Shown here: positions 7,488-16,198 of the stretch, in pieces
Position numbering within the stretch: position 1 is the stretch's first letter
Layout: each line of letters starts with the position of its first letter
Source: a virus
DNA: 64,000 bases
Direction: 5' to 3' (one strand)
IMG/VR virus record: IMGVR_UViG_3300021425_003044
Location: 1 to 64,000 of that record
The notes under the pieces: model-generated
The model's database searches: none
Told to the model about the DNA's origin: nothing
What the model saw: only the letters and a program-made list of their open reading frames with translations
Position numbers and translations under genes: made by a program

Positions 7488-8792
7488 ATGGCTATTGCAA
7501 AAAAGAAGCGAAATGTAAGAAATGCTGGTATCGCAGCAAAATCTGCTGTAAGAAATAAAAATTTAGAGCCCATTTGGACAGGCTGGGAGCAGATGACAGG
7601 AGAACAATTTTTCAAGCACAAGCAATCTAGCATCCGTTACTATTACACAACTTTTAAATTAGCCGATCTCCTTGCTAATGTGTACGGTTGGATGAAAGAA
7701 AACGATTACAGCAGAGAAGATATCCGTGCTGCAAAGGCTGCTAGCTCAGGTATTATCACTGCTACTGCTGCAATCCACGCTCGTATGCTCGCAAATGGTA
7801 TGCCAGATTTTAATCAAGAGGAGCAGAATTATTATGAGGAAATGCCCGGACTAGGAGATACAGTTGCTCCGGTTACAGATTATATCAAAGACCGTGTAAA
7901 AATGGCAATCCAAAATGGCAAAATAAATCTTGCTTTGAAAAAAGAAGAGGAGCCCGAAGAAGAAATGCCTGCTGCAAAGCCTTTTGTTCCTACAATACAA
8001 GAACGCATTGCAGAACAAGCTGGTTCAATGAGTGAGGATATTGACGAGTGGTTAGAAAGCTTTATGGACAATAAGAAAACTTTTGATCCAAACGGATTTG
8101 ATTTTAAGCGCCATTTCACTGCAAAAGGTGTAACACAAGCCCATGCTCGCAAGCTACGCAGGTTTTATGACGAACAATTAAATGATTTCCGTGAGCTAGA
8201 GCAAATGCCTACTGCAGGTAAATTAAAAAAGATGACCGAAGAAGAAATCGACCAGTGGGAACAACTTAAAGAAGCTTATAGTCATTTTTCTAAGAATGAT
8301 ATTAAAAAGTACACAAGTGCAATTGTAGGTGTAATTGAGGCACTAGATTTTGTAATCGAAGCTAGTAAAGCGCAACGCAAACCTCGCAAAGCAAAGCCTA
8401 AGAGTGCTACAAAATTAGTAGAAAAATTAAAGTATTGTGTAACAGACGACAAGTATCAAACTGCCAGTATTGCTCCAGAACTTATAATTGGTGCAGCAGA
8501 GCTTTGGGTCTTTAATACAAAAACCCGCAAACTAGGCAAATATGTTGCAGAAAATATTGATCCAACTGGACAGAGAGCAGACAGTGGTCTCAGTGTAAAA
8601 GGTGCTTCTATCATAGGATTTGATGCACATAAGAGTTTACAAAAGACTTTACGCAAGCCAGCTGAGCAACTGAAAGAGTTTAAAAAAGCAGGTAAGGTTG
8701 CCTTACGTAAATTTTTAGATGATATTACTACTACAGAAACTTTACTTAATGGTAGGTTAAATGATACAACCGTGTTACTCAAAGTAAATTGA
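7488..8792 (+). CDS. conserved 434-residue phage protein, basic and helical
   Basis: The gene has a very strong promoter and ribosome binding site. The product is lysine-rich at the N-terminus (AIAKKKRNVRNAG) and in the region around 300-310 (RKPRKAKPKSATK). It has acidic linkers (EEEPEEEMPAAK, about 150-160) and a C-terminal beta-rich part with LWVFNTKTRKLGKY. This domain pattern suggests a nucleic acid-binding protein. I recall similar long proteins of unknown function in cyanophages and pelagiphages but no assigned role. Expression is expected to be early and high. Confidence 0.7.
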   Translation: MAIAKKKRNVRNAGIAAKSAVRNKNLEPIWTGWEQMTGEQFFKHKQSSIRYYYTTFKLADLLANVYGWMKENDYSREDIRAAKAASSGIITATAAIHARMLANGMPDFNQEEQNYYEEMPGLGDTVAPVTDYIKDRVKMAIQNGKINLALKKEEEPEEEMPAAKPFVPTIQERIAEQAGSMSEDIDEWLESFMDNKKTFDPNGFDFKRHFTAKGVTQAHARKLRRFYDEQLNDFRELEQMPTAGKLKKMTEEEIDQWEQLKEAYSHFSKNDIKKYTSAIVGVIEALDFVIEASKAQRKPRKAKPKSATKLVEKLKYCVTDDKYQTASIAPELIIGAAELWVFNTKTRKLGKYVAENIDPTGQRADSGLSVKGASIIGFDAHKSLQKTLRKPAEQLKEFKKAGKVALRKFLDDITTTETLLNGRLNDTTVLLKVN

Positions 8793-8798
8793 TAAATA
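8792..8798 (+). promoter_or_regulatory. late promoter element ATAAATA overlapping a stop codon
   Basis: ATAAATA starts with the last base of the TGA stop of the preceding gene and lies only 5 bases before the ATG at 8804. A start of transcription 5-7 bases downstream would fall on or beside the AUG, and no ribosome binding site is visible, so the transcript could be leaderless. Confidence 0.5.
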
Positions 8799-8803
8799 TT
8801 TAC

Positions 8804-9931
8804 ATGGAAAATAAAATTAGAGAAAGTTTAGCATTGCTTGCTAATGCATTAGACGATGCACAAAGATCCAAACCTGACAAAATAGCAGACAGAGAACTTA
8901 GTGGAAATAAAATTCATGGAGGTTTAATAACCAAATTTGAATCACAAGGTATCCGAGATAGTGCCGATAGGACAATATTAGAAGTTTCTAACAATGGAAT
9001 CCGTGTACGGACAGCTGACATACGCGAGCTTACACATAATATTAAATTAGACGGGAACCTTACTGCAAATGGAAAAATAATTGCTGAAGAGTTAGAAATC
9101 TATAGTTCTATTAGAGCTAAACATCTAAACGTAGAAAAATTAGAAGTTTCTGTAATTAAAGAGGATAGCAGAATACAAAGATCGGATAGCCTAATTTTCC
9201 AAGCAGATACAAAAAAATTAAGCGGAAAAGGATTATTGTGGTACGACGATAATACAACTGCAAAACAGTTTATTTATAAAGCTCCGAATGATTTTTGGTC
9301 AAGCGAAAACATTGATTTACACCAAGATAAGGCTTATAAAATAAACGGAGTTCCTGTTATTGAAAAAGATAGATTAGGATCATCCATAACTTTAAGCAAA
9401 TTAACTACGTTAGGTAAAGTAAGAAACTTAGAAACATCCGGAAATCTTAGCGTCAATAATTATATTTTTTACGACAGTGGCTCTAATAGATTAGGAATAG
9501 GAACAGACTCACCAAATAGTATATTCAGCATAATAGGTAATAGCAAAGAATTTGGTATTGATTCTGATAACAATGGATTTAATATTGGGGTACATACTAC
9601 CGATTCTTTATCTATTCTTACTGATGGAACGCCTAGAATAAAAATCGCAAATACGGGTCAAATAACTTTAGAGAAAAATGTCTTAGTCAATGGTACATTA
9701 GGTATAGGTATTAATAATTTTGATAAAAACATTGATTTAGCAACTGCAGGTCCTGTAAGTTTCCAAAATAAAAAGTTTGAGGTTGGGAAAAATATTCCTA
9801 GCCAAGGATTTTACAATAGAGGAGATATTGTTTGGAATGCACAACCTATTTCAAACAGTTATGTTGGTTGGATCTGTATCAAAGAAGGAGCACCTGGTCA
9901 ATGGAAAGCGTTCGGACAGATACAAAATTAA
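8804..9931 (+). CDS. fibre-like virion protein
   Basis: The protein has 375 residues starting MENKIRESLALLANAL; a TTG five codons upstream is an alternative start. After a helical N-terminus it becomes beta-repetitive, with features of phage fibres: DSGSNRLGIGTDSPNSIF, short repeats of V.NGTLGIG type, and alternating D/N/G/S turns. The C-terminus (YNRGDIVWNAQP...GWICIKEGAPGQWKAFG) looks like a small adhesion or carbohydrate-binding tip. The late promoter upstream supports a structural role. The exact position (fibre, whisker or baseplate) is unknown. Confidence 0.6.
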   Translation: MENKIRESLALLANALDDAQRSKPDKIADRELSGNKIHGGLITKFESQGIRDSADRTILEVSNNGIRVRTADIRELTHNIKLDGNLTANGKIIAEELEIYSSIRAKHLNVEKLEVSVIKEDSRIQRSDSLIFQADTKKLSGKGLLWYDDNTTAKQFIYKAPNDFWSSENIDLHQDKAYKINGVPVIEKDRLGSSITLSKLTTLGKVRNLETSGNLSVNNYIFYDSGSNRLGIGTDSPNSIFSIIGNSKEFGIDSDNNGFNIGVHTTDSLSILTDGTPRIKIANTGQITLEKNVLVNGTLGIGINNFDKNIDLATAGPVSFQNKKFEVGKNIPSQGFYNRGDIVWNAQPISNSYVGWICIKEGAPGQWKAFGQIQN

Positions 9932-10206
9932 CACAAATTACTTTTTGGCAATGGATAGGCAGGATAGTGCCTATGATTTTGATTGTTGCTTTTGTATCCT
10001 TTTATATATATGGTGGTTCAGATCTAATTGGAAATACCATTGCAGGTATTTTAACTGCAATATCAATTATTCCTATTATTTGGTGGTGGTGGGCTATGGA
10101 TATAATGAAGTGGCTTTCTAGGCTGTATGGCGAAACTATTGAACATCAAACAAAAATCCTCGAAGAAATTAAAGATATCAAAAAAGAACTTTACAAACCT
10201 GAATGA
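9901..10206 (+). CDS. small two-pass membrane protein
   Basis: I start at the ATG at 9901 (101 residues), overlapping the fibre gene by 31 bases; starts further upstream would overlap much more. Two membrane segments are visible (about residues 22-38 and 46-65, the second with IIPIIWWWWAM), followed by a charged C-terminal helix ending KKELYKPE. The function is unknown; it lies just before queD. Confidence 0.55.
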   Translation: MESVRTDTKLTQITFWQWIGRIVPMILIVAFVSFYIYGGSDLIGNTIAGILTAISIIPIIWWWWAMDIMKWLSRLYGETIEHQTKILEEIKDIKKELYKPE

Positions 10207-10236
10207 TATAAGTACAATAAAATTTTAAAAGGTAAC

Positions 10237-10725
10237 ATGGCTAGATATTTTTCGACTAAAACATATGGCAATGATCGTGGCTTGAGTTGTTGCTTTAGAC
10301 AGTGGCGAGCTACACATTCACATTGCAGTTTATTACACGGTTATTCAATTGGTGTCAAATTAATTTTTGAATGTGAAGAGCTAGATGAACGCAATTGGGT
10401 AATGGATTTTGGAGGATTAAAGGAATTTAAAAATTGGTTAGAACATATGTTTGATCATACTGTGCTTGTAGCAGAAGATGATCCAAAGCTAGATTTGTTC
10501 AAACAATTAAATAGCATGGATGACGGATATAATGCAAAAGGTATTTGTGATCTTAGGATTGTACCTGGAGTAGGCTGTGAAAAATTTGCAGAGCTTTGCT
10601 ATAAGAAAATGGCAGAACTTTTAGAAGAAGACAAGAAAGCTACTCGAGCACTTAATCCTACAGTCCGACTAAAATCTGTAGAAGTATTTGAACACGGAGC
10701 TAATAGTGCAATTTACCAAGGCTAA
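10237..10725 (+). CDS. queD: 6-carboxytetrahydropterin synthase-like protein (QueD/PTPS family)
   Basis: QueD makes 6-carboxytetrahydropterin, an early step towards queuosine and 7-deazaguanine bases. The 162-residue protein has the family zinc/active-site region THSHCSLLHGYSI (26-38), MDFGGLKEFKNWL (56-68), the DHTVL element with catalytic Asp-His (73-77) and a C-terminal VEVFEHG. The usual HGH pair that holds zinc reads HGY here (Y36), so one ligand may be changed; I remember the same in cyanophage homologues. With the DpdA-like gene at 62121 it suggests modified phage DNA. It heads the operon running to 14750. Confidence 0.82.
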   Translation: MARYFSTKTYGNDRGLSCCFRQWRATHSHCSLLHGYSIGVKLIFECEELDERNWVMDFGGLKEFKNWLEHMFDHTVLVAEDDPKLDLFKQLNSMDDGYNAKGICDLRIVPGVGCEKFAELCYKKMAELLEEDKKATRALNPTVRLKSVEVFEHGANSAIYQG

Positions 10726-10730
10726 TATAA

Positions 10731-11945
10731 ATGATTAAAGATAAAATTAATGTTGTTGGGTCTGGCACTGCCGGATTAATGTTTGCTACCTACTTTAAAA
10801 AAATGATTCCTGATATTGAAGTGAATTTATATTTTGATAAAAATATAAAACCCTTACTAGTTGGTGAATCCTCACAACCTTACATATCAAAATATTTCGA
10901 CACTATTTTTGATTCAGATGAAGAGTGGATGAACAGTTGCAATTCCACATACAAATTCTATGTTAAACATGATAATTGGAATCATGAAGGTCATTCATGG
11001 ACCTTTCCGTTATGTGATGAAAGAAGTGATAATGTAAATTTTAACGACCTTTTCCTAAGTGAATGTGAATCTGAATTATTAAATTATACAAAAGATAATG
11101 TAGCACCAAGACAAAGGACGGCTTGGCACATGCAAAGTTCTAAACTTCAACCATTGCTTTTAGAAAAATGTGTTGAACTTGGAGTTAATATAATTTCTGA
11201 ATCTTATAAATTTGATAAATTAAAAGACAATGAATATACAATAGATTGTAGAGGATTTCATGGTCAAGATTCCATAAAACAAGTTTCTCCCGCAATTATC
11301 AATGATTATGCTATAGCAGGACATATACCCTTTGATCAAGAAAGATATTATACACAAACAATTGCTCATGAAGTTGGATGGAATTGGGAAATACCATTAC
11401 AAAATCTATTAGGTGTTGGAAGAGTGTTTTCAACAAAATACTTATCAATAGATGAAGCTAAACACCAAATGAACAAATGGTATGGATTAACCGATTTTTA
11501 TGAAGTTCCTTTTAAGTCTAGATACAATGATACTCCATGCACTCCAAATAGTTTAAAAATCGGAAGTGCCGCGGTATTCATAGAACCACTTGAAAGTACA
11601 ACTTTAATGTTAGTTACATTTATGGTAGAATCTTTTGTTGAATTATTAAAATCATTTGATTATAATATAAATAGAGATTGTTGTTATTATTACAATCGTG
11701 GTTATAGAGAAATGGTAAATAGTCAAGTTTCGTATATTGAAGGATTTTATTGTATATCAGAAAGAAGAAATAGTGATTATTGGAAAGAAGTAACTTCTAA
11801 TTATAATTGGTATATGAATAAATTAGAAAAAAATGGATGGCCGGAATATTATGGTAAATATGGATTTCAAAAATTTTTTGGAGGATTCAATAAAGAAAAA
11901 GAATTTGAGCATATTAAATTAAGAATTCATAATGAGCACTGTTAA
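10731..11945 (+). CDS. flavin-dependent tryptophan-halogenase-like protein
   Basis: The 404-residue protein matches the flavin-dependent halogenase layout. It has an FAD-binding GSGTAG (10-15), LLVGESSQPY (42-51) and a lysine at position 75 (STYKFYVK) aligned by eye with catalytic Lys79 of PrnA. The halogenase signature WxWxIP is present as GWNWEIP (216-222), followed by FIEPLEST (283-290) with the paired Glu-Ser near the chloride site. It is shorter than PrnA (538), close to the viral halogenase VirX1 described from a cyanophage. Substrate unknown; it could also be a non-halogenating member. It overlaps the glycosyltransferase by 14 bases. Both genes look more AT-rich than their flanks. Confidence 0.8.
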   Translation: MIKDKINVVGSGTAGLMFATYFKKMIPDIEVNLYFDKNIKPLLVGESSQPYISKYFDTIFDSDEEWMNSCNSTYKFYVKHDNWNHEGHSWTFPLCDERSDNVNFNDLFLSECESELLNYTKDNVAPRQRTAWHMQSSKLQPLLLEKCVELGVNIISESYKFDKLKDNEYTIDCRGFHGQDSIKQVSPAIINDYAIAGHIPFDQERYYTQTIAHEVGWNWEIPLQNLLGVGRVFSTKYLSIDEAKHQMNKWYGLTDFYEVPFKSRYNDTPCTPNSLKIGSAAVFIEPLESTTLMLVTFMVESFVELLKSFDYNINRDCCYYYNRGYREMVNSQVSYIEGFYCISERRNSDYWKEVTSNYNWYMNKLEKNGWPEYYGKYGFQKFFGGFNKEKEFEHIKLRIHNEHC

Positions 11946-12648
11946 TATTTTATGTTTAAAGCACGGTAGTAAATACAGTTCTGATTATGCAAACAAATTA
12001 TATTATGGTGTTAAAAAAAATCTTACACTTTCATTTAACTTTTATTGTCTTACTGAAAATACTACAGCATTAGATCCTAACATAATACCTCTATCCTTAC
12101 CCAATGAAACCTTAAATGGTTGGTGGTACAAGCCGTATATTTTTTCGAATGATTTACCAATAGATGGCACTATCCTTTATATAGATTTAGATGTAGTCAT
12201 TACAGGATCTCTCGATAAACTTTTCTCCTTTGCACTAAAAAAATTTTGTATCATTAGAGATTTCAACAGGATTTTACGGCCCCATTACGATAGATTTAAT
12301 AGTAGTGTGATGCGATTTGAAAGAGGAATGCTTGATAACTTATGGATAAATTTTAATAAAAATAGTTCTCGTATTATGAGTAAATATTTTGGAGATCAAG
12401 ATTATATATACGCAGAAAAGAAAGGTCAAGCAGAATATTTTCCTGACAGATGGATCCAGAGTTGGAAGTGGGAAATTAGAAAAAATAAAAAATTTGCACC
12501 AGGTGGATTGCGTGGAAGAAGAAAACTTGCTACAATAGAAGATGTTACACCTCCTGAAGATTGTTGCATTGCCGTCTTCCATGGAGATCCTAATCCGCAC
12601 TTATGCGATGACCCTTACATTAGAAAAACATGGATATACAAAGAATAG
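11932..12648 (+). CDS. glycosyltransferase (GT8-like, DxD)
   Basis: The 238-residue protein has the core of a GT-A fold: N-terminal beta strand with CLKHGSKY, WWYKPYIF, and the metal- and nucleotide-sugar-binding motif ILYIDLDVVI (D85, D87). DQDYIY and a final FHGDPNPHL with a His supply the usual C-terminal metal ligand. No membrane segment is seen. It overlaps the halogenase upstream and the UV endonuclease downstream, so the three are made together. The acceptor could be DNA, a virion protein or a host surface; the sequence does not say. Confidence 0.72.
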   Translation: MSTVNILCLKHGSKYSSDYANKLYYGVKKNLTLSFNFYCLTENTTALDPNIIPLSLPNETLNGWWYKPYIFSNDLPIDGTILYIDLDVVITGSLDKLFSFALKKFCIIRDFNRILRPHYDRFNSSVMRFERGMLDNLWINFNKNSSRIMSKYFGDQDYIYAEKKGQAEYFPDRWIQSWKWEIRKNKKFAPGGLRGRRKLATIEDVTPPEDCCIAVFHGDPNPHLCDDPYIRKTWIYKE

Positions 12649-13649
12649 GTTTTGCATGCAAGTATATGCATCCTGACCAAACATTAAAAAAGCAGCAGTT
12701 AGAAGAATGCCAAAGACCACTAAATACGAAATGCACCACTGTTGCGTGGTTGAATAGACAAGAAAGGAACGTAGCAGAACAGCGTCTATGGGATATTATG
12801 GTCCATAATATTAAATCCTTAGAATTGCTAATCCGTTACGTAGGAGGTTTACCAGATGAATTACGAATGGTTAGGCTTGGTAGTGACATTCTGCCTGTAT
12901 ATACTGAGCCCAATTGGAGTTATTATTGGCGGCGTACTGATGTACGTGACTATGCAAAAAATGAATTACGAAAAGTTGGAGAAATCAGTCGTGCGTGTGA
13001 CGTGCGCCTATCTATGCATCCTGGCCAGTTTACTGTACTGGCAAGTGATAATGCCGATATTGTTGAACGTAGTATAGAGGAGTTTGAATATCATGTGGAT
13101 ATCGCACGTTGGTTGGGCTACGGTAAAAGATTCCAAGACTTTAAAATCAACGTACACATTGCAGGTAGACAAGGTCCGGCAGGCATCAAAGCTGTACTGC
13201 CAAGATTATCCCCAGAAGCAAGGAATACCATCACAATTGAGAATGACGAAAACTCGTGGGGACTTGAATCAAGCCTTGAGCTCGAAAAAGACCTCGCACT
13301 CGTACTTGACATACACCACCACTGGATTAAAACAGGTGAATACATCCAACCCACAGATGATAGATATAAACGTGTAATAGACAGTTGGAGAGGTTTACGT
13401 CCTACCATACATTATTCTTACAGTCGCAATGAGCATTTACCAGCAAATTTTGTACACAACGATTTTCCTAATATGGAACAATTACTCGCACAAGGTTGTA
13501 AGAAACAAAAACTGCGAGCACATAGTGACTACTATCCTAACCCTGTTGTTAATCAATGGGCTGCTAGTTTCAGAGAAACAGCAGACATCATGTGCGAATC
13601 TAAATGCAAAAATCTTGCAAGCATTGAATTTTATGAAAGTATAACATGA
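12630..13649 (+). CDS. uvdE: UV damage endonuclease (UvdE/UvsE)
   Basis: UvdE nicks DNA 5' to UV photoproducts. The 339-residue protein shows the TIM-barrel family motifs: N-terminal IGFACKYMHP, LRMVRLGSDILP, a strand with RLSMHPGQFTVL (metal-binding His), INVHIAGRQG, ITIENDENSWG, LALVLDIHHHW and IHYSYSR. These contain the His, Glu and Asp residues expected to hold the metal cluster. Length fits bacterial enzymes (about 300-400). It repairs UV damage in surface waters and is a known gene of marine phages. Confidence 0.88.
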   Translation: MDIQRIGFACKYMHPDQTLKKQQLEECQRPLNTKCTTVAWLNRQERNVAEQRLWDIMVHNIKSLELLIRYVGGLPDELRMVRLGSDILPVYTEPNWSYYWRRTDVRDYAKNELRKVGEISRACDVRLSMHPGQFTVLASDNADIVERSIEEFEYHVDIARWLGYGKRFQDFKINVHIAGRQGPAGIKAVLPRLSPEARNTITIENDENSWGLESSLELEKDLALVLDIHHHWIKTGEYIQPTDDRYKRVIDSWRGLRPTIHYSYSRNEHLPANFVHNDFPNMEQLLAQGCKKQKLRAHSDYYPNPVVNQWAASFRETADIMCESKCKNLASIEFYESIT

Positions 13650-14467
13650 ACGATGAAATTACCTTTTTAGGCATTCAAATGGATTGCACACCAGATCCTT
13701 TACACAATGCAAAAACTATAGCAAATGCTATAGATGAAAATCCCCAAGCTGAGTATGCAGTAACTCCTGAATGTGCTTTAACAGGATATTCTAATCTTTG
13801 GCAAATGAATGCAGAGGAAGCATTAGATATTGTAGCTCAGGCTGCTCGCAGAAATCAAACAGCAGTATTTTTAGGAGCTATTTGGAAATTTGATCAAATG
13901 CATCCAGAAAATACTTGTTTAATTTTAGACAAAGATGGTGGCATCGTAGATCATTATAGTAAAACTTTAATAATTTCTTTAGATCAACGTTTAGGCATTG
14001 TTCCCGGAAATAAACTCCAAACAATTCCTTTGCCAAGTCATCCTGATATTAGAGCAGGCATAATGATTTGTAATGACTTCTGGGGATCTCCTATGATCAA
14101 TGCACCTACAATGCCGACACAACACGCTCAACTCGGCGGCGCAAATATATTCATTCATTTAACGAATGGTGATAGAGGCATTGGCAAAACCCACGACAAA
14201 GTATATTGGGATTGGCATACTGCCTGGCTACAAATGATGTCAAGATATCATATGCTGCCTGTAATTTCAGTTGATAACAGTTGCGGCATAGATGGGCAAC
14301 CATACAATGGTCGTACTGCTAGTCCTAGCGGAGTTTGGATATTAGGGAGAAGTCAAGTTGAAGTACCAGATAAAGGGGAATACAATTTTACTTATGGCAT
14401 TCATAAATCATATCTTACATTCGATCCATATTCTAATCCTTTTGTTAACGCTAACCTAGAACTTTAA
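13646..14467 (+). CDS. carbon-nitrogen hydrolase (nitrilase superfamily)
   Basis: The 273-residue protein has the Glu-Lys-Cys triad in the usual order: E42 in VTPECALTGY, K106 in HYSKTLI and C142 in IMICNDFWGSP. A structural GGANIFIHLTNG and a late ISVDNSCG-type segment follow. Members cleave amides or nitriles, or use glutamine as ammonia donor. The substrate is unclear; resemblance is to N-carbamoyl/omega-amidase-like branches rather than NAD synthetase. It overlaps uvdE by 4 bases. Confidence 0.82.
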   Translation: MNDEITFLGIQMDCTPDPLHNAKTIANAIDENPQAEYAVTPECALTGYSNLWQMNAEEALDIVAQAARRNQTAVFLGAIWKFDQMHPENTCLILDKDGGIVDHYSKTLIISLDQRLGIVPGNKLQTIPLPSHPDIRAGIMICNDFWGSPMINAPTMPTQHAQLGGANIFIHLTNGDRGIGKTHDKVYWDWHTAWLQMMSRYHMLPVISVDNSCGIDGQPYNGRTASPSGVWILGRSQVEVPDKGEYNFTYGIHKSYLTFDPYSNPFVNANLEL

Positions 14468-14471
14468 CCAT

Positions 14472-14750
14472 ATGCAAAAAATAATCAAGTTCTTCAAGGA
14501 GAGCTATCAGGCAAGTCCGCTAGCAACATATTGCGAGCTGCTTGAAGCATCTTTTTTAATCGTAGCAAGTGCTATACTGAGTTTTACTATACTAGACCCT
14601 GCCACTACTATCTTTATACCACTTTATCTAGTGGGTAGCATACTGGCGGTTATAAGCACTTATATCCGTCGTAGCAGTGCGATTGTCTTATGCCTGTGGT
14701 TTACTGCTATGAACGGATGGGCTTTTATACAGTTGTTCTTTTTAGGCTAA
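14472..14750 (+). CDS. small membrane protein, paralogue of the protein at 57770
   Basis: This 92-residue protein has three hydrophobic segments (about 26-42, 46-63 and 70-90) and a charged N-terminus MQKIIKFFKESYQ. The protein at 57770 (MLWQKIKDFWIRSY...) has the same layout: IK-F-SY-A-Y-E at the start, a proline loop after the first helix, a Gly-containing second helix, then RR before the third. The pair is best explained by duplication. The function is unknown. The stop overlaps CTAAATA, a late-promoter variant. Confidence 0.6.
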   Translation: MQKIIKFFKESYQASPLATYCELLEASFLIVASAILSFTILDPATTIFIPLYLVGSILAVISTYIRRSSAIVLCLWFTAMNGWAFIQLFFLG

Positions 14751-14753
14751 ATA
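14747..14753 (+). promoter_or_regulatory. late promoter variant CTAAATA
   Basis: CTAAATA overlaps the TAA stop of the membrane protein gene and lies 27 bases before the ATG at 14780, with GGAG at 14765-14768 as ribosome binding site. It differs from ATAAATA at one base, so support is weaker. Confidence 0.4.
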
Positions 14754-14779
14754 AAGCAAAAAGCCGGAGCGTAGACCGA

Positions 14780-16198
14780 ATGCTATTAAGACAGTTATTT
14801 GAACAACAATTAAACGAAGCACAGTTAAGCGATATCACTATAGGTTTTGAAATTGAATGCGTCATAGACGGAGATATGATCAAAGTCTATAATGATCTTG
14901 CAAAGAAATATAATGTAGACGGAGGCAGTGATTCCAGCATTCAGCCTAATACTGTCTACGGAAATGAAATTGGAATGGAGTTTAGGATAGGTGCTTTAGC
15001 AAAAGGTGGACAGATGGCTGCTACCCCTGCTAATATTATGACCTGTGCAAACTTTGTACATGATATTTTTAAACTAGGTGCTTACACAAATCGAACATGC
15101 GGAATGCATGCACATTTTGGTTTAGGTCCTATCACTAAGATGAGTACTGTTGAGTCTAGTTGGGTTGCTGTGATGATGTTACAGAGTCCATTATTCGAAC
15201 AACTGTACACCACTTACAAAGGTCAAAACCTTTATGACAACGATTATGCAAATGTACAAACTGTAAAAGACAGTGTAGATGAAATTGTACACATGGCGCA
15301 AGAAATGAAAGGTGAAGGTGAAGACAAGGAAGAGATAGTTGAATATCTATTTGAAAATTTGTTTAATCGAGATGAGTTTGAAAAATATTCAGCACTCTTT
15401 CCGCATGGGCAAGGTACACTTGAATGGCGTGGGTTGCGTGGAGTACTCAACGATAAAAGACAAAACATTAACTATGAAACTATACTAGGGTTTTTTAAAC
15501 TTGCATTAAGTTTTGCTAGAACAATTAAAATGATAATGAACAAGTATAATGAACTTTCTATAGCTGGTGTTAAGATGCGAGACTTACAAGAACACGGTGC
15601 CAGCTACGGTATAGAAAAACAACAAGAAGTTAAATCAAACGTCATTCCGTTAATAAAAGTTTCAGGTCTTAACAACGGAATGCAAAAGATCTTTATTCAG
15701 CACTTTGCAAAGCAATTAAAGCAGCCTAGATATAAAAGAGAATATTGGGCTAGGGCAAATAGCGTTTTCAAAAACGATTTACGATTTGCTGCGCCTGTTT
15801 TAAACTACTTTTATGATAAATTCAAACAATATGATTTATCAATAAAAGAAGATTATCTTGTGTCAGCAGAATTTCCTATAGTTGCAAAAGAATTTATTAG
15901 AAGAGAAGATATTGTTATAGATGATATGTGGCGTAAAGGTAGAGACTTTGGAATTCTTTTAAGCTTTGTGTTTAAGCATTGTAATTTTATTGCGAAAGAC
16001 ATATCATTCTTCGAAAATCACGGCAGGATGCTTTTCCGTGTTCCTACCATAGACGAAACAAATAAAATAATTGTAAAAGACAAAAAAGACGAAGCTAAGT
16101 TAGACAAAGCACTTGCAATGGTAACACCGAAAAACAAAAGATTTATGGATGTAAGGAGGTTTGTTGAAATAGACCCGTCAAAGTTTACTAATGTCTAA
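14780..16198 (+). CDS. amidoligase-like enzyme with a virion-type leader
   Basis: Starting at the ATG at 14780 gives 472 residues; the longer frame from 14690 would overlap the membrane gene. Motifs fit the glutamine-synthetase-like amidoligase superfamily: GFEIEC (22-27), DGGSDSSI (47-54), GMEFRIG (65-71) and CGMHAHFG (107-114), which supply acidic and His residues for ATP and metal. Such enzymes form amide bonds between a carboxylate and an amine. The N-terminus MLLRQLFEQQLNEAQ is close to MRLRQLFEAPGK of the protein at 54290 and may be a capsid-targeting leader. Its 3' end overlaps the reverse gene at 16178 by 21 bases. Confidence 0.65.
   Translation: MLLRQLFEQQLNEAQLSDITIGFEIECVIDGDMIKVYNDLAKKYNVDGGSDSSIQPNTVYGNEIGMEFRIGALAKGGQMAATPANIMTCANFVHDIFKLGAYTNRTCGMHAHFGLGPITKMSTVESSWVAVMMLQSPLFEQLYTTYKGQNLYDNDYANVQTVKDSVDEIVHMAQEMKGEGEDKEEIVEYLFENLFNRDEFEKYSALFPHGQGTLEWRGLRGVLNDKRQNINYETILGFFKLALSFARTIKMIMNKYNELSIAGVKMRDLQEHGASYGIEKQQEVKSNVIPLIKVSGLNNGMQKIFIQHFAKQLKQPRYKREYWARANSVFKNDLRFAAPVLNYFYDKFKQYDLSIKEDYLVSAEFPIVAKEFIRREDIVIDDMWRKGRDFGILLSFVFKHCNFIAKDISFFENHGRMLFRVPTIDETNKIIVKDKKDEAKLDKALAMVTPKNKRFMDVRRFVEIDPSKFTNV

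Noticed and set aside
9777-10121. 114-codon + strand frame overlapping the fibre gene and the two-helix protein
   Set aside because: Its Cys/Tyr-rich translation is out of frame with both better supported genes, and it has no start signal.
12856-13377. Two + strand frames inside uvdE, one with apparent membrane segments (12856-13077)
   Set aside because: uvdE motifs run through the whole region in another frame; the hydrophobic translation is a by-product.
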